Shown here: positions 1-11,720 of the stretch, one piece after another
Numbering within the stretch: position 1 is the first letter of the stretch
How the letters are laid out: each line of letters opens with the position of its first letter
Assembly (NCBI GenBank): GCA_963971535.1
Contig: OZ020587.1
Location: 157,948,411 to 158,012,410, forward strand
DNA: 64,000 nucleotides
DNA from: Notolepis coatsorum
Lineage: Eukaryota > Chordata > Actinopteri > Aulopiformes > Paralepididae
Reading direction: 5' to 3'
The notes under the pieces: generated by a model
Database searches by the model: none
What the model was told of the DNA's origin: nothing
Seen by the model: only the letters and a program-made list of their open reading frames with translations
Made by a program: the position numbers and the translations under genes

Positions 1-683
1 TACAGTTATGGGTTATAATGTAGATGTATAAGTAGGTATATAGAAGGATTATATGCATATATATTCATGACAAATATGTATATATATGCGTTAAATATTA
101 ATGTAAATATGCAGTATATACAGCGCTGCTGTATGAAATATAGTAATATAGGGTCGAAATGTGAGAGTGAAATGTGTAATAAAAAAAGAAAATAGTTGAA
201 AACTGAATTTGCACCAGAGGATTTGAAGAGGCGGGCCGACAGGTGTCTTGTCACAGATCGCTTCTGTCATCGAGCTGTCACGGTGGACGAGCTCATTTTA
301 CCCAAGCTTTGAGTTTAGCCCCCGTCCCTTCAGGGTCTGACAGAACAAGTCGGTTCAGGCGTCATCAACGTCAATCAAATCAATCGTTTTCTTTTCTCTT
401 TCTACGCCGACGGGTCTTTCCTGCCAAATCCCATCAGGACAAACGTGTGTCTTCCACAGTCTTGTGTGCTCGAGTAGACGTCAAACATCTCCGACGTCTC
501 CCGCTGACTCTCGCAAATCCCTGAATCAAATCCCTCCCAGAGTACTTCCGAGATCTTTAAACTGAGACACAGAAAGTCAGAAACTCAGCCTACTATAATA
601 CGGTATGTATAATAATATAAAGTACTCAGAACAGATATGAATCACTATGTGCTTAGGGTTAGTGTCTCTGCTGACTCTGCTCA
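1..683. other. AT-rich sequence with no recognised gene
   Basis: No convincing coding sequence is visible on either strand. The first 130 bases share short phrases (such as GGATTATATGCA) with 57880-57945, so both may belong to one old interspersed repeat. Positions 240-560 are more balanced in base composition and look unique, but I recognise nothing there. Confidence 0.4.
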
Positions 684-2207
684 TCATACTACATCATTAT
701 TGGTAAGCTTCCTCCTTATACTACATCATTATCGTTAAGCTTCCTCCTTATACTACATCATTATTGGTAAGCTTCCTCCTTATACTACATCATTATTGTT
801 AAGCTTCCTCCTTATACTACTACATCATTATTGTTAAGCTACCTCAGTCCTTATACTACATCATTATTGTCAAGCTACCTCCTTATACTACATCATTATT
901 GGTAAGCTACCTCCTTATACTACATCATTATTGTCAAGCTACCTCCTTATACTACATCATTATTGGTAAACTACTTCCTTATACTACATCATTACTGGTA
1001 AGCTACCTCCTTATACTACATCATTATTGGTAAGCTACCTCCTTATACTACATCATTATTGTTAAGCTACCTCCTTATACTACATCATTATTGTCAAGCT
1101 ACCTCCATATACTACATTATTTTTGGAAAACGACTTCCTTATACTACATCATTACTGGTAAGCTACCTCCTTATACTACATCATTATTGGTAAGCTACCT
1201 CCTTATACTACATCATTATTGGTAAGCTATCTCCTTATACTACATCATTACTGGTAAGCTACCTCCTTATACTACATCATTATTGGTAAACTACTTCCTT
1301 ATACTACATCATTACTGGTAAGCTACCTCCTTATACTACATCATTATTGGTAAGCTACCTCCTTATACTACATCATTACTGGTAAGCTACCTCCTTATAC
1401 TACATCATTATTGGTAAGCTACCTCCTTATACGGCATCATTATTGGTAAGCTACCTCCTTATACTACATCATTATTGATAAGGTACCTCCTTATACTACA
1501 TCATTATTGGTAAGCTACCTCCTTATACTACATCATTATTGGTAAGCTACCTCCTTATACTACATCATTATTGTCAAGCTACCTCCTTATACTACATCAT
1601 TATTGGTAAACTACTTCCTTATACTACATCATTACTGGTAAGCTACCTCCTTATACTACATCATTATTGGTAAGCTACCTCCTTATACTACATCATTATT
1701 GTTAAGCTACCTCCTTATACTACATCATTATTGTCAAGCTACCTCCATATACTACATTATTTTTGGAAAACGACTTCCTTATACTACATCATTACTGGTA
1801 AGCTACCTCCTTATACTACATCATTATTGGTAAGCTACCTCCTTATACTACATCATTATTGGTAAGCTATCTCCTTATACTACATCATTACTGGTAAGCT
1901 ACCTCCTTATACTACATCATTATTGGTAAACTACTTCCTTATACTACATCATTACTGGTAAGCTACCTCCTTATACTACATCATTATTGGTAAGCTACCT
2001 CCTTATACTACATCATTACTGGTAAGCTACCTCCTTATACTACATCATTATTGGTAAGCTACCTCCTTATACGGCATCATTATTGGTAAGCTACCTCCTT
2101 ATACTACATCATTATTGATAAGGTACCTCCTTATACTACATCATTATTGGTAAGCTACCTCCTTATACTACATCATTATTGGTAAGCTACCTCCTTATAC
2201 TAAATCA
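684..2207. repeat. 32-bp minisatellite with 640-bp higher-order repeat
   Basis: About 47 head-to-tail copies of a 32-bp unit built on CCTTATACTACATCATTATT followed by GGTAAGCTAC. Rare variant units recur exactly 640 bp (20 units) apart: an ACATTATTTTTGG variant near 1113 and 1753, an ACGGCATCAT variant near 1431 and 2071, and a TTGATAAGG variant near 1473 and 2113. A 20-unit block has therefore been duplicated as a unit. No coding capacity. Confidence 0.95.
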
Positions 2208-2811
2208 AATTTATTTATTTCAAATCAAATTTATTTATAGGGCCCGACAACACACGTTAATGTCCCCATGGGCCGTACAGGTCTTCTTTAAACAAGTCAA
2301 GAAGAAAACATAACAATAAGTCAAGAACAGAACAAGAACACCACAAGGTCCAAACATTTTTAGATGAATGCAAATAAATGAAAGAATGCAAGCTCTCCCA
2401 GACATACCCCACGCGAAGGTAAGGAAAAACTCACTAAAACCTAACAATAGGGAAAAAAGCTCCACAGGCAGTGTGGAGGAGAGAAACCTTAGAAGGGCCA
2501 TTCAAGGGGGGATCTCCCTTCTTAGATGTTGGTGATAGTAGTGTTGCAGACGGACAGTTGGTAAGCATGCACTCATGTGCGTAGTGAAACACAGATGAGT
2601 GCATGCAATAGCAACTGTACATTTTGAAAGATTAAAGATAGAGCTAATAGCGATAGCAACTGAACATTTTGAAAGATTAAAGATAGAGTTGATAGCGGAT
2701 CTATTTGAGGCACAGGGGCGGCGCAAAGAGGGTCACGTCCTCCCCGTCTTAGTCACGGGACATTCAACACTCCGGTCGTTGCTCAGGGACAGCCGGAGAC
2801 ATGATACTATG
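2208..2811. repeat. Interspersed sequence interrupting the minisatellite
   Basis: About 600 bp of unrelated sequence breaks the 32-bp array, which resumes at 2812. It begins with tandem ATCAAATTTATTTAT copies, a common tail of fish retroposons, and contains GCCCGACAACACACGTTAATG-type sequence that recurs in reverse orientation at 40280-40455. It also holds an internal duplication of about 40 bp near 2605-2690 (CATTTTGAAAGATTAAAG). It is probably a retroposon. I could not define its ends or TSD. Confidence 0.5.
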
Positions 2812-2999
2812 ATACTACATCATTATTGGTAAGCTACCTCCTTATACTACATCATTATTGTTGAGCTACCTCCTTATACTACATCATTATTGGTAAGCTA
2901 CCTCCTTATACTACATCATTATAGGTAAGCTACCTCCTTATACTACATCATTATTGTTGAGCTACCTCCTCATCATAGTACATCATTATTGGTAAGTTT
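2812..2999. repeat. Resumption of the 32-bp minisatellite
   Basis: About six more copies of the same 32-bp unit as 684-2207, with GTTGAGC variants, on the far side of the interrupting sequence. Confidence 0.9.
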
Positions 3000-4028
3000 A
3001 TTGTACTATGTCTGTGTCGTGATATGTTCTATATAACAGGTCTTGTTTTGTTGTTATAGATGTATTTATTTGTTTTGTTTTTGCTGGGTTCCTCTCAAAA
3101 GCAGTGGCTGCAGTTTATCCTGTGGTTTTCCTTTTCGTACAACCTCAACTTATTACTACATGATCTGTGTGACGCTTCTTTGACCTTGTATGAATAAGAA
3201 TATATCGTATCGTAACTGTCCACAATTCAAACAGTTGAGGAGAGCTTGGAAGTCAAATAAAACAAAACAGAACCAGCGCTGGTTACATCTAAGGACAAGA
3301 GGAGGCCAGATGACCTGATTGTACCTCTCATGACACTTCACAGGAGGAATAGAACTGGGGTTAAAAGTGTCAATACTAGGCCTACCGGTAAATGATATGA
3401 CCCTTTGTGAGTGCTGTCCTGGATTGTCAAGGAAAAATTATTTGTCAAAAAGAGTGAGAACACTGGGTTCATGATATGATATGATATGAAGATTGACTTA
3501 GTATGTAAAAAGAAAAAAAAGCCAACGCAATAAGGCTTGAGACAACTTGTGATTTAAGTTGAAACAATGCAATAAGCTAACAGATTGTTACTATATTAAT
3601 CTGGTCATATCACTTGAAGTCAAACTGGGACAGGAAGATTAATGAGCAGGGATACAAACACGGCCATACAAGGTCTGACCTAATAAAGAGCTCACAGGGA
3701 AGAAAGATAACGTCGCCTCTGGCGTGACAATAGAGCTGCCTGAATAACCTACTCTTACAGCAAGGAATACAGGCTTCACATAGTGGGGACATCTAATAGT
3801 GATATTAATCAGGAGAGAGAACCCTAGATATTTGTACTTACTGTATTTCGAGAAATCTTGCCGAGCCAAATTAGCTCACTGCACTGGTAGATTATTATAC
3901 AGTACTTGTTTAGAGCACATATTTGTTTAAACGATTTATTTCTCTTTTTTGTCAGACACTTTTGGCAGTGAGAGTTATCTCTCTCCTGATTGGATAAAGT
4001 GGGAATAGGATACCAGAAAATGTATTTT
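3000..4028. other. No feature recognised
   Basis: Ordinary intronic or intergenic-looking sequence. A short (TGATA)n run lies near 3470-3490. Short open frames on the minus strand show no recognisable motif. The map3k20 exons expected downstream of 7367 were looked for here and not found. Confidence 0.4.
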
Positions 4029-4135
4029 GTTTACTGCAGAGTAGAGGGACTGTTACTGACCAGACACTCTATACCAGTGATGGCTGTTTACTGCAGAGCG
4101 GAGGGACTGGGAGACCCATGTTACTGACCAGACAC
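4029..4135. repeat. Left part of a 68-bp minisatellite
   Basis: About 1.5 copies of a 68-bp unit (core GTTACTGACCAGACACTC ... TGGCTGTTTACTGCAGAG) precede the hAT insertion at 4136. The array continues at 5983. Confidence 0.85.
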
Positions 4136-5982
4136 TAGGGATGCCCCGATCACGTTTTTTGCCACCGATACCGATCACCGATCGTCGTGAGCCATATCGG
4201 CCGATACCGATCCGATACCGATCGTTTTTGATTAAAACAAAATTTTATTTTATTTTATATCATTTTATTGGATTTTTTTTTATAAAATATATATATTATA
4301 TAATTAGACTTGTACTTGTATTATCTGTGAGACATCGCCACCACGCAACAAGCTCCACTGTCTGTGTGTACTCTAGTAGCCTCCAGCTACGGCCAGGATT
4401 CTCCGGAGCTGCAGCTAGACCTATACTCGAGTAGCCTGCAGCTACGGCCAGGATTCTCCGGAGGTGCAGCTGGACCCTATTGATCATATTCAACAACATG
4501 CCCTCAGCTCGAATATGCATCGAATGAGTGTTATAAAACATTGATATCAGGAGCTATCTGTGGCTACTGCTGGCCGGCTATATAACGTTGATACAGCGCC
4601 TCTGTGAACTATTTAGTTCAGTGGGACATTTCGTTTTGAACAGTGAGCTGGCGTCAGCTAACATGAGCTAGCTGAGGTATCATACACGTCTCTACTAGAG
4701 TTTGCTGGAGCGTTTGTTGATGTCAGGAGCTATCTGTAGCTGGCCGGCTAGATACTGTTCGGTTAGACCAGGGGTCGGCAACCTGCAGCCTCGAGGCCGC
4801 ATGCAGCTCTTTAGCCAATCAGCTGCGGCTCCCTGGCAAAAATTTACTTTTTTTTTTTTTACTTTTTTTTTTCTCTTATTTTGGAGATCTATGTCATACT
4901 GTGACACTGAAATGAAAAAATATTTCATCAACTAAGATATTTAGTCAACAAAAGGCTTGCCTGTATGCCTGATATGTGGTGCGAAATTTGTGAACAACGA
5001 AAAATTTACTTTTAATTTTATAGATTTTCCACAAATAAGGGAAGGACTCTAATATAGCTGCATAGTTCAGGGTTTTATTTCAAAGTAGGTCTACAGATGT
5101 CAGTGTTTTTTCTCCTTTTCTGTGTTTTATTTCAAAGTAGGTCTACACATGGTAGTCTTTTTTCAAAGTAGACTACTTTTTATTTGATAAATGTTCCACA
5201 AATAAGGGAAGGACTCAAATATACCTGAATAGTTCAGGGTTTTATTTCAAAGTCGGTCTACAGACACCAGTGTTTTGTCTCCTCTTCTGTGTTTTATTAA
5301 AAAATAGGTCTACACAGCCAGTATTTTTTCTCCTCTTCATAAGAGTTTGAGGTTTTCCTTTGTTATAACAGGTAAAAACAGCAATTAAAAAGTAATTTTT
5401 TTTCTTTTTGTTGTTTTATAATCCCATTAATGCAACAAACTGTGTGCTATAAGTATAAAGTATAATAAATCGCAAATTACTTTGGGTATGCAATTGTCTG
5501 GCATTTTATGCTAAATGTGGGGTATGCTTGGGGATATATAAAACGTTATACACTGTGTTATCTTCATTTTAAGGGTAAATAGGTTGTGCGGCTCCCTGAG
5601 CATTTTATTTTGTGGGACGGGGGAAAAGTGGCTCTTTTGATACTAAAGGTTGCTGACCCCTGGGTTAGACAATGCCTCATCATGTATTGGACTGGAAGTG
5701 AATGGTTGACTGGGTAATTTTGTAATGGTAGCTAACGTTAGCTAAGGGAGACGCCGTCCCACTAGACTAGACTACTGGACCCGTGTTTATATGCGCGCGG
5801 GAGGGGCTGGAGGGAGGAGCAGACGCCGCACAGCTCCCGGTGTCTGAGACAGACAGAGACGAGCGAGTGAGATCGGTTTTAACGATCGGCGAAAATAAAG
5901 CATTATCACCGATCACCGATCGCATATTTATACTGATTAATGGCCGATAACGATCGGTGGCCGATCGATCGGGGCATCCCTA
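4136..5982. mobile_element. hAT element (TAGGGATG ends) with perfect 8-bp TSD
   Basis: Terminal inverted repeats TAGGGATGCCCCGATC at 4136 and GATCGGGGCATCCCTA ending at 5982. The 8-bp TSD CCAGACAC lies at 4128-4135 and 5983-5990. The interior near both ends is rich in CCGATACCGATC phrases, and no transposase reading frame is visible, so it is non-autonomous. A second hAT (4769-5662) sits inside it. Without that insert the element is about 945 bp. Confidence 0.92.
4769..5662. mobile_element. Nested hAT element with perfect 8-bp TSD
   Basis: Begins CAGGGGTCGGCAACCT and ends AGGTTGCTGACCCCTG, a 16-bp inverted repeat with one mismatch. The TSD GGTTAGAC is at 4761-4768 and 5663-5670. The 894-bp interior is AT-rich, with a repeated motif around TTTTATTTCAAAGTAGGTCT and no transposase. 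It inserted into the older hAT at 4136-5982. Confidence 0.95.
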
Positions 5983-6269
5983 CCAGACACTATATATCAG
6001 TGATGGCTGTTTACTGCAGAGTGGAGGGACTGGGAGACCCATGTTACTGACCAGACACTCTATATCAGTGATGGCTGTTTACTGCAGAGCGGAGGGACTG
6101 GGAGACCCATGTTACTGACCAGACACTCTATATCAGTGATGGCTGTTTACTGCAGAGCGGAGGGACTGGGAGACCCATGTTACTGACCAGACACTCTATA
6201 TCAGTGATGGCTGTTTACTGCAGAGTGGAGGGACTGGGAGACCCATGTTACTGACCAGACACTCTATAT
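5983..6269. repeat. 68-bp minisatellite, right part
   Basis: About four copies of the 68-bp unit seen at 4029-4135, with GAGTGG/GAGCGG variants. It is bounded by two separate hAT insertions (4136-5982 and 6270-7172). Confidence 0.93.
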
Positions 6270-7172
6270 CAGACCTGGGCATTGTACGGCCCGCGGGCCG
6301 GATACGGGATGATTCTGACCGGCCCGCGAAAGATTACATGATAATAATTTTTTTTTTTTTTTTATATATATATATTTTTTAACTTTTTTTTTCATGTCAA
6401 CGTTCACACGCACAGTATACGCTTAGGAGACATGCTCAGAAGATGTTGGTTCTCTTTGGATCCACCTACATATGTGAACAGACATTCTCAGTCATGACGT
6501 TTACCAAGTCCAGGTACAGATCCTCTCTCACTGATGAACATCTGGCAGCTGTGCTTCGCATCTCCACCTCAGACATGCAACCTGACTTTGATGGACTTGT
6601 TAAAGCTCAACAGAGACTGGATTTCTCACACTGAATGAAAAAAATAAGAACTGAAGAACACTAAAATGTGGAAATATAACAAGTGAAATGGGACACTTGA
6701 TCTTTTTTTTCTCTTTTTTTTGCACAGTTCTGAAAACATTAAATGTTTAATATAGGCATGTAAAGTAAAAAAGGCTACAAAACTGGGACACTTTTCTTTA
6801 CACAGTTCAGTGACATGTCTTGTTTATTTTTGCTATAAGATGATGTGATGTCTTTAGAAAGCTAAGAAAATCCTTGTTTCAATAGTATATGAAACTCAAA
6901 ATGCCCTTTGTTATTAATGTTTCACATTTTGTTCATCATTTTGGAAATAAATTCTATTTGAATAAATTATATTTTTGAAAGCTAACCTCACCTTTTAATT
7001 GCCAAATAATAACATACACTCTTACCAGGGGTCAAAACAATGCCATTTACTGCTTTTTATATAGAAATAAAATGTATATTATGCATAATTGAGTTTGGAA
7101 TTTTGGCCCGGCCCCCCAACATATTTTCAGTTGCTCATTCGGCCCCCTGGGAAAAATAATTGCCCACCCCTG
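6270..7172 (+). mobile_element. hAT element with transposase remnant
   Basis: Ends are CAGACCTGGGCATT at 6270 and ATTGCCCACCCCTG ending at 7172 (inverted repeat with two mismatches). The TSD CTCTATAT is at 6262-6269 and 7173-7180. The 903-bp element keeps only the 3' end of a transposase gene (6443-6634), so it is an internal-deletion derivative of an autonomous hAT. Confidence 0.93.
6443..6634 (+). pseudogene. hAT transposase C-terminal dimerisation remnant
   Basis: About 55 residues match the C-terminal dimerisation region of hAT transposases of the ZBED5/GTF2IRD2/EPM2AIP1-like group. Key features are CEQTFSVM, then KSRYRSSLTDEHL and a final LDFSH before the stop. The catalytic DDE core and BED finger are absent, so no activity is expected. 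The methionine at 6443 is simply the first one in a deleted gene. Confidence 0.8.
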
Positions 7173-7183
7173 CTCTATATCAT

Positions 7184-7326
7184 ACTTGCTTGCCTGGGTA
7201 AATAAAGGTTAAATAAATGTAAAAAAAAAAAATAATAATAATAAATAAAGATTTGAAAACCGATACCGATAATTTCCGATATCACATTTTAATGCCAATA
7301 TCGGCCGATAATATCGGACATCCCTA
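7184..7326. repeat. Retroposon A-rich tail and hAT right end
   Basis: 7190-7250 carries a GGTAAATAAAGGTTAAATAA phrase and an A-rich/AATAATA tail, typical of fish retroposon 3' ends. 7255-7326 is the right end of an element with CCGATACCGATA phrases ending ATATCGGACATCCCTA, closely matching the right end of the complete MITE at 51594-51877. The left end is missing. Confidence 0.65.
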
Positions 7327-7358
7327 ATACAAATAAAAATTCATTCATTCATGATTCA

Positions 7359-7822
<464 letters not shown>

Positions 7823-8175
7823 ACACCTGTGCAGTCACTGCAGTGAACACACAAGGAAACAACACACCTGTGCAGTGAACACACAAGGAAACAACACACC
7901 TGTGCAGTGAACACACAATGAAGCAACACACCTGTGCAGTGAACACACAAGGAAACAACACACCTGTGCAGTGAACACACAATGAAACAACACACCTGTG
8001 CAGTGAACACACAAGGAAACAACACACCTGTGCAGTGAACACACAAGGAAACAACACACCTGTGCAGTGAACACACAAGGAAACAACACACCTGTGCAGT
8101 GAACACACAATGAAGCAACACACCTGTGCAGTGAACACACAAGGAAACAACACACCTGTGCAGTGAACACACAAT
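7823..8175. repeat. 32-bp minisatellite next to the map3k20 exon, part 1
   Basis: Eleven copies of a 32-bp unit (plus strand ACACCTGTGCAGTGAACACA then CAAGGAAACAAC). The segment 7455-7493 beside the exon is a diverged copy of the same unit, so the array probably grew from the exon's own acceptor region. The array is interrupted at 8175 and continues at 9928. Frames open through it are repeat artefacts. Confidence 0.95.
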
Positions 8176-8339
8176 CAGGGTTCCCACGCTTGCCTTGAAA
8201 TTTTTTTCCATACTACCTCCTGATTTTCCAGGTACCATATTAAGTGATGATCTATAGGCCCCTGAAGTTTTCCGCCCCCATCCGCGCCCCCCTCCCCTCA
8301 CACACACACACACAACCCCCTGGGAACATCTGAGCAAAA

Positions 8340-8790
8340 GTGTTTGAAATGTCAGAGTTGGAGTTGAATGAGAAGTGTGACCTGACCATCTTCATGACCC
8401 AGCGAATCTCTGCTTCAAATACAGCTTGGCTTGAAAAAAAAAATTCCCCTGAGCTCTAGAGCCTTTTTCCGTAGGCTGTTCACTGCTGGTACTGGGCACC
8501 TGACTGTCACTTTCGATATCCTGGCTTGTTGGGCCGCTTCTCCCCTCTCCTGTTTTTGTAGCCAAGAAATCTGTCGTTCTTCTTTCACTATTTAGCTGTC
8601 CAGCTAACTTGGTGTGGGTTTGTCCTTTTGAATGGCTCTTGAGGGAAGAGATCCCCATATTGCTGATGTCAAATGACTTGCGGCAAAACTTGCAATAAGC
8701 CTTGTGGACATCTCCTGGTACCTCTCTAATCCAGTCCTTGTATTGAGAGTCATATTTCCAATTATGACTTGAAACTGCCGCGTGTCATTG
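8340..8790 (-). pseudogene. Transposase N-terminal zinc-finger fragment
   Basis: The minus-strand translation shows a BED/TTF-like finger: a DWIREVPGD stretch, then CKFC, then a HSKGQTH histidine pair near residue 40, followed by a low-complexity Ser/Thr/Glu linker. After a frame change near 8435 it continues as an AEIRWVMKMV..SHFS motif, typical of the start of the core in hAT-type transposases related to KIAA1586. Frameshifted and truncated. It matches the element that carries it (8176-9927). Confidence 0.65.
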
Positions 8791-8865
8791 TCACTCACTC
8801 CTGTAATGCATCACACATTTGAGATTATGAGTCTTATGTAGAAGGGGTAGTATGCCTACTCTTTA

Positions 8866-8960
8866 GGGGTGTAACGATGCATCGATTAATCAAAATGCAT
8901 CGATTCTAATTGTGACAATTCAACAGGTGATAAACAGGTACTAAATACTACAATCAACAA
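8866..8960. repeat. hAT left-end fragment
   Basis: AGGGGTGTAACGATGCATCG followed by ATTAATC...GCATCGATTC matches the start of a common fish hAT family. No right end is visible, so it is an old truncated copy within 8176-9927. Confidence 0.5.
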
Positions 8961-8986
8961 TATAGATTATACTCAATAGGCTAGAT

Positions 8987-9292
8987 CAGGGGTGCCTAAC
9001 CTTTTTTGAACCAAGATCTACTTTTTAATTTACCACTTAGCCGAGAGCTACCAGCCAAAATTGTATATTGTAAGCCGTCATTTGAGGCTTTATAAAAGCA
9101 GCATAATTAACACAAATCTGTCAGTGCAGAGTCCAACCTCATCTTAAATAACAAACAGCATTGCTTGTTGTAGTTAACAAGGAGAGGCAAAGTTGATTTA
9201 GCAAAAAAAAAAAAAAAAAAAATGTATAATCAAATTTTATTAATCAAGATCTACTTGAAATCAGCCCGCGATCGACTGGTTGGGCACCACTG
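8987..9292. mobile_element. 306-bp hAT MITE
   Basis: Ends CAGGGGTGCCTAACCTTTT and GGTTGGGCACCACTG. The perfect TSD GGCTAGAT is at 8979-8986 and 9293-9300. AT-rich interior with an A-run at 9204-9223, no coding capacity. Nested within 8176-9927. Confidence 0.93.
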
Positions 9293-9300
9293 GGCTAGAT

Positions 9301-9850
9301 TATCACTATAAGCGTACTGGTAAATTGCTTCCTAAGCAGCTGGTAGAATTATGACCTTACTATAAGCCTTAACTATATAAATCTATATAGTATATAGATT
9401 AACTATATACATATATAACTAAGCGTCCTCAATATACACATATTTAACACTTACTTGTGATCAGGGACGCGCACACAGACTGAGGGGATCAACTAAGCCC
9501 TCTCTAATATATAAATGCTGACTATCAATCAACTGACATGTCTGGGCATGTCTGAGGGGCATCAAGCTGCAGAACAGCACCCCACTGTCTTAAGCATCCA
9601 GCTACAAAACAGGGGAGCATGTCTGCATCAAATTCCAACATCCAATATACCATATAGAATGCCAAGAGCATGCTCTACAACATGGGATCGTCCATTTCTA
9701 TCTACAGTAAAAGCTGTTCACATGTAAAGGGTTTTTATAAACTCATGTTAATTCTGTGCTCAATAGTTAAATTTTATTACACATCATCCAATAAAATTTT
9801 CCAGGACAACTGTTTCTATTTCCATGTAATTGGTCACTTTTGCTCAGTTT
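9301..9850. other. Interior of the 8176-9927 element, no gene recognised
   Basis: AT-rich sequence with no recognisable protein or RNA gene. The last 100 bp repeat TTTCCATG/TTTTCCAGG motifs that lead into the right inverted terminus. Confidence 0.4.
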
Positions 9851-9927
9851 CCATGCCTTTCCATACCTGGAAAATGAATCACATGAATCCCATGTTTTCC
9901 ATGTTTTCCAGGTCCGTGGGAACCCTG

Positions 9928-10556
9928 ACAATGAAACAACACACCTGTGCAGTGAACACACAAGGAAACAACACACCTGTGCAGTGAACACACAAGGAAA
10001 CAACACACCTGTGCAGTGAACACACAATGAAACAACACACCTGTGCAGTGAACACACAAGGAAACAACACACCTGTGCAGTGAACACACAAGGAAACAAC
10101 ACACCTGTGCAGTGAACACACAATGAAGCAACACACCTGTGCAGTGAACACACAAGGAAACAACACACCTGTGCAGTGAACACACAAGGAAACAACACAC
10201 CTGTGCAGTGAACACACAAGGAAACAACACACCTGTGCAGTAAACACACAAGGAAACAACACACCTGTGCAGTGAACACACAAGGAAACAACACACCTGT
10301 GCAGTGAACACACAAGGAAACAACACACCTGTGCAGTGAACACACAAGGAAACAACACACCTGTGCAGTGAACACACAAGGAAACAACACACATGTGCAG
10401 TGAACACACAAGGAAACAACACACCTGTGCAGTGAACACACAAGGAAACAACACACCTGTGCAGTGAACACACAAGGAAACAACACACCTGTGCAGTAAA
10501 CACACAAGGAAACAACACACCTGTGCAGTGAACACACAATGAAACAACACACCTGT
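9928..10556. repeat. 32-bp minisatellite next to the map3k20 exon, part 2
   Basis: Nearly 20 further copies of the 32-bp unit of 7823-8175, in register with it across the inserted element. Variants include CAATGAAAC, CAATGAAGC and AGTAAACAC units. Long minus-strand open frames here (VCCFLVCSLHR periodicity) exist only because 32-bp units cycle through three frames without stops. Confidence 0.95.
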
Positions 10557-11339
10557 GCTTTACCGTTAATATAAAATAAAGGAGATCAAAGAAAGAACAC
10601 AGGGATTCCAAGATAAATAACTGGTGTCATCCCAGGGATGTATAGGACATGTCCTGCCCTACACAGTCAGTATTTATAGTCAAAACGAGTGAGAGAGGTC
10701 ATAATGTAGATACAGTACAGCATATATAGGCCTACGAAATGTCAAACTCTCTCTGTCCAACCATTCCTTCAAATGAACAGGAATCTTAACAAAAGCCAAT
10801 TCATTAAGATCGTAGCCAAACACTATAATTAACAGCACAAATGGTTCCTCCTGAAAAGGGAAGAGCAATCTTGGAACAAACAATCTTCTCTGCCAAAACT
10901 TGAACGAAGTTGAATAGATACTGACGATCTTCTCCCGTTTTCCACGAAAAGAAAACTGAAAAGCGTTCTGAATCACGTGGGGGTTCCGAACAAATGCAAA
11001 ACGAAATCTCCCCTGAAAGGATCTCAAAAGATGTTTCTCTAAAACAATGAGAACTGTCACTTTGGAAAATCACCCCCCCCCCCCCCAAAGAATCCTTCCG
11101 CGCTTCTAATTGGGCCTCTATAATACAATCTCTCACTCGGCTTACAATCTTCCTTTTTAAAAGGACGCTGTGTTATGCCCAGTTCTCGGGTGCTGCACAC
11201 ACAGAGTGGAGGAGGAGTATAAGGACTGACAGGCACACGCAGGTGTCAAACGTGGCCCCGCTGAATGGGAAAGCAATTAAAATGATTACTATACCGACAA
11301 TTAAAAGAAGACGAAGGGAAAAAAAAGAAAGCACACAAG
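10557..11339. other. No gene recognised
   Basis: Probably map3k20 intron or upstream sequence. Minus-strand open frames at 10680-11136 show no known motif. A C-run lies at 11071-11085. The preceding map3k20 exon (Lys of the VAVKK motif) was looked for here and not seen. Confidence 0.4.
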
Positions 11340-11720
11340 TAGGGATGGGCGCTATGGCCTAAAAAAGAAATCTCCGATTTTTTCACACCACATCCGATTT
11401 ACGATTTTAATCGATTTTTTCTCTCTTAAAAACTAGAAACGCCAAGGTAATCATTCAAATAAGCTTTGTTTTTATTTGACACAAAAAATATCAAACCAAG
11501 ATGAATTTCCCTATTGGGATTGAAGTGCAAACCAAAACGTTCACCAATCTTCACTTAAAAACAATAAAAATAATAATAATATATATATACATACAAGGTT
11601 ACTCTTGATCAAACAAAGATGAATGTCCCTATTGGGATTAATAGTGCAATAACTTTCTTTTTCACCAAACTTCACTTAACAAATAAAATGTGCCTCTTGA
11701 TCATCAAACAAGAATGAATG
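11340..11720. repeat. Left part of a hAT relic split by the Gypsy element
   Basis: Starts TAGGGATGGGCGCTATGGCC, a terminus typical of a large fish hAT group, followed by AATCGATTTTT-type sequence and repeated TGAATGTCCCTATTGGGATT phrases. The same phrases resume at 18202-18330 on the other side of the Gypsy element. The right terminus is lost in the purine tract. Confidence 0.7.

Larger units (their letters stand above)
8176..9927. mobile_element. hAT-like element with CAGGGTTCCCACG ends and 5-bp duplication
   Basis: Perfect 13-bp inverted ends CAGGGTTCCCACG (8176) and CGTGGGAACCCTG (to 9927). The flanking duplication ACAAT (8171-8175, 9928-9932) splits the 32-bp minisatellite in register. 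The 1752-bp element keeps a decayed zinc-finger coding fragment on the minus strand (8340-8790) and carries a nested MITE (8987-9292). A duplication of 5 rather than 8 bp fits a hAT lineage with short TSDs, but a superfamily search is needed. Confidence 0.8.

Noticed and set aside
684..2207. Possible CRISPR-like array of regular repeats
   Set aside because: Units are contiguous with no unique spacers, and the genome is a vertebrate.
2434..2726. Small minus-strand frames with a repeated FNLSKC segment
   Set aside because: The repeat comes from a DNA-level duplication of about 40 bp in the interrupting retroposon-like sequence.
10680..11136. Two overlapping minus-strand frames as possible host exons
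   Set aside because: No conserved motif, and no map3k20 sequence recognised in them.
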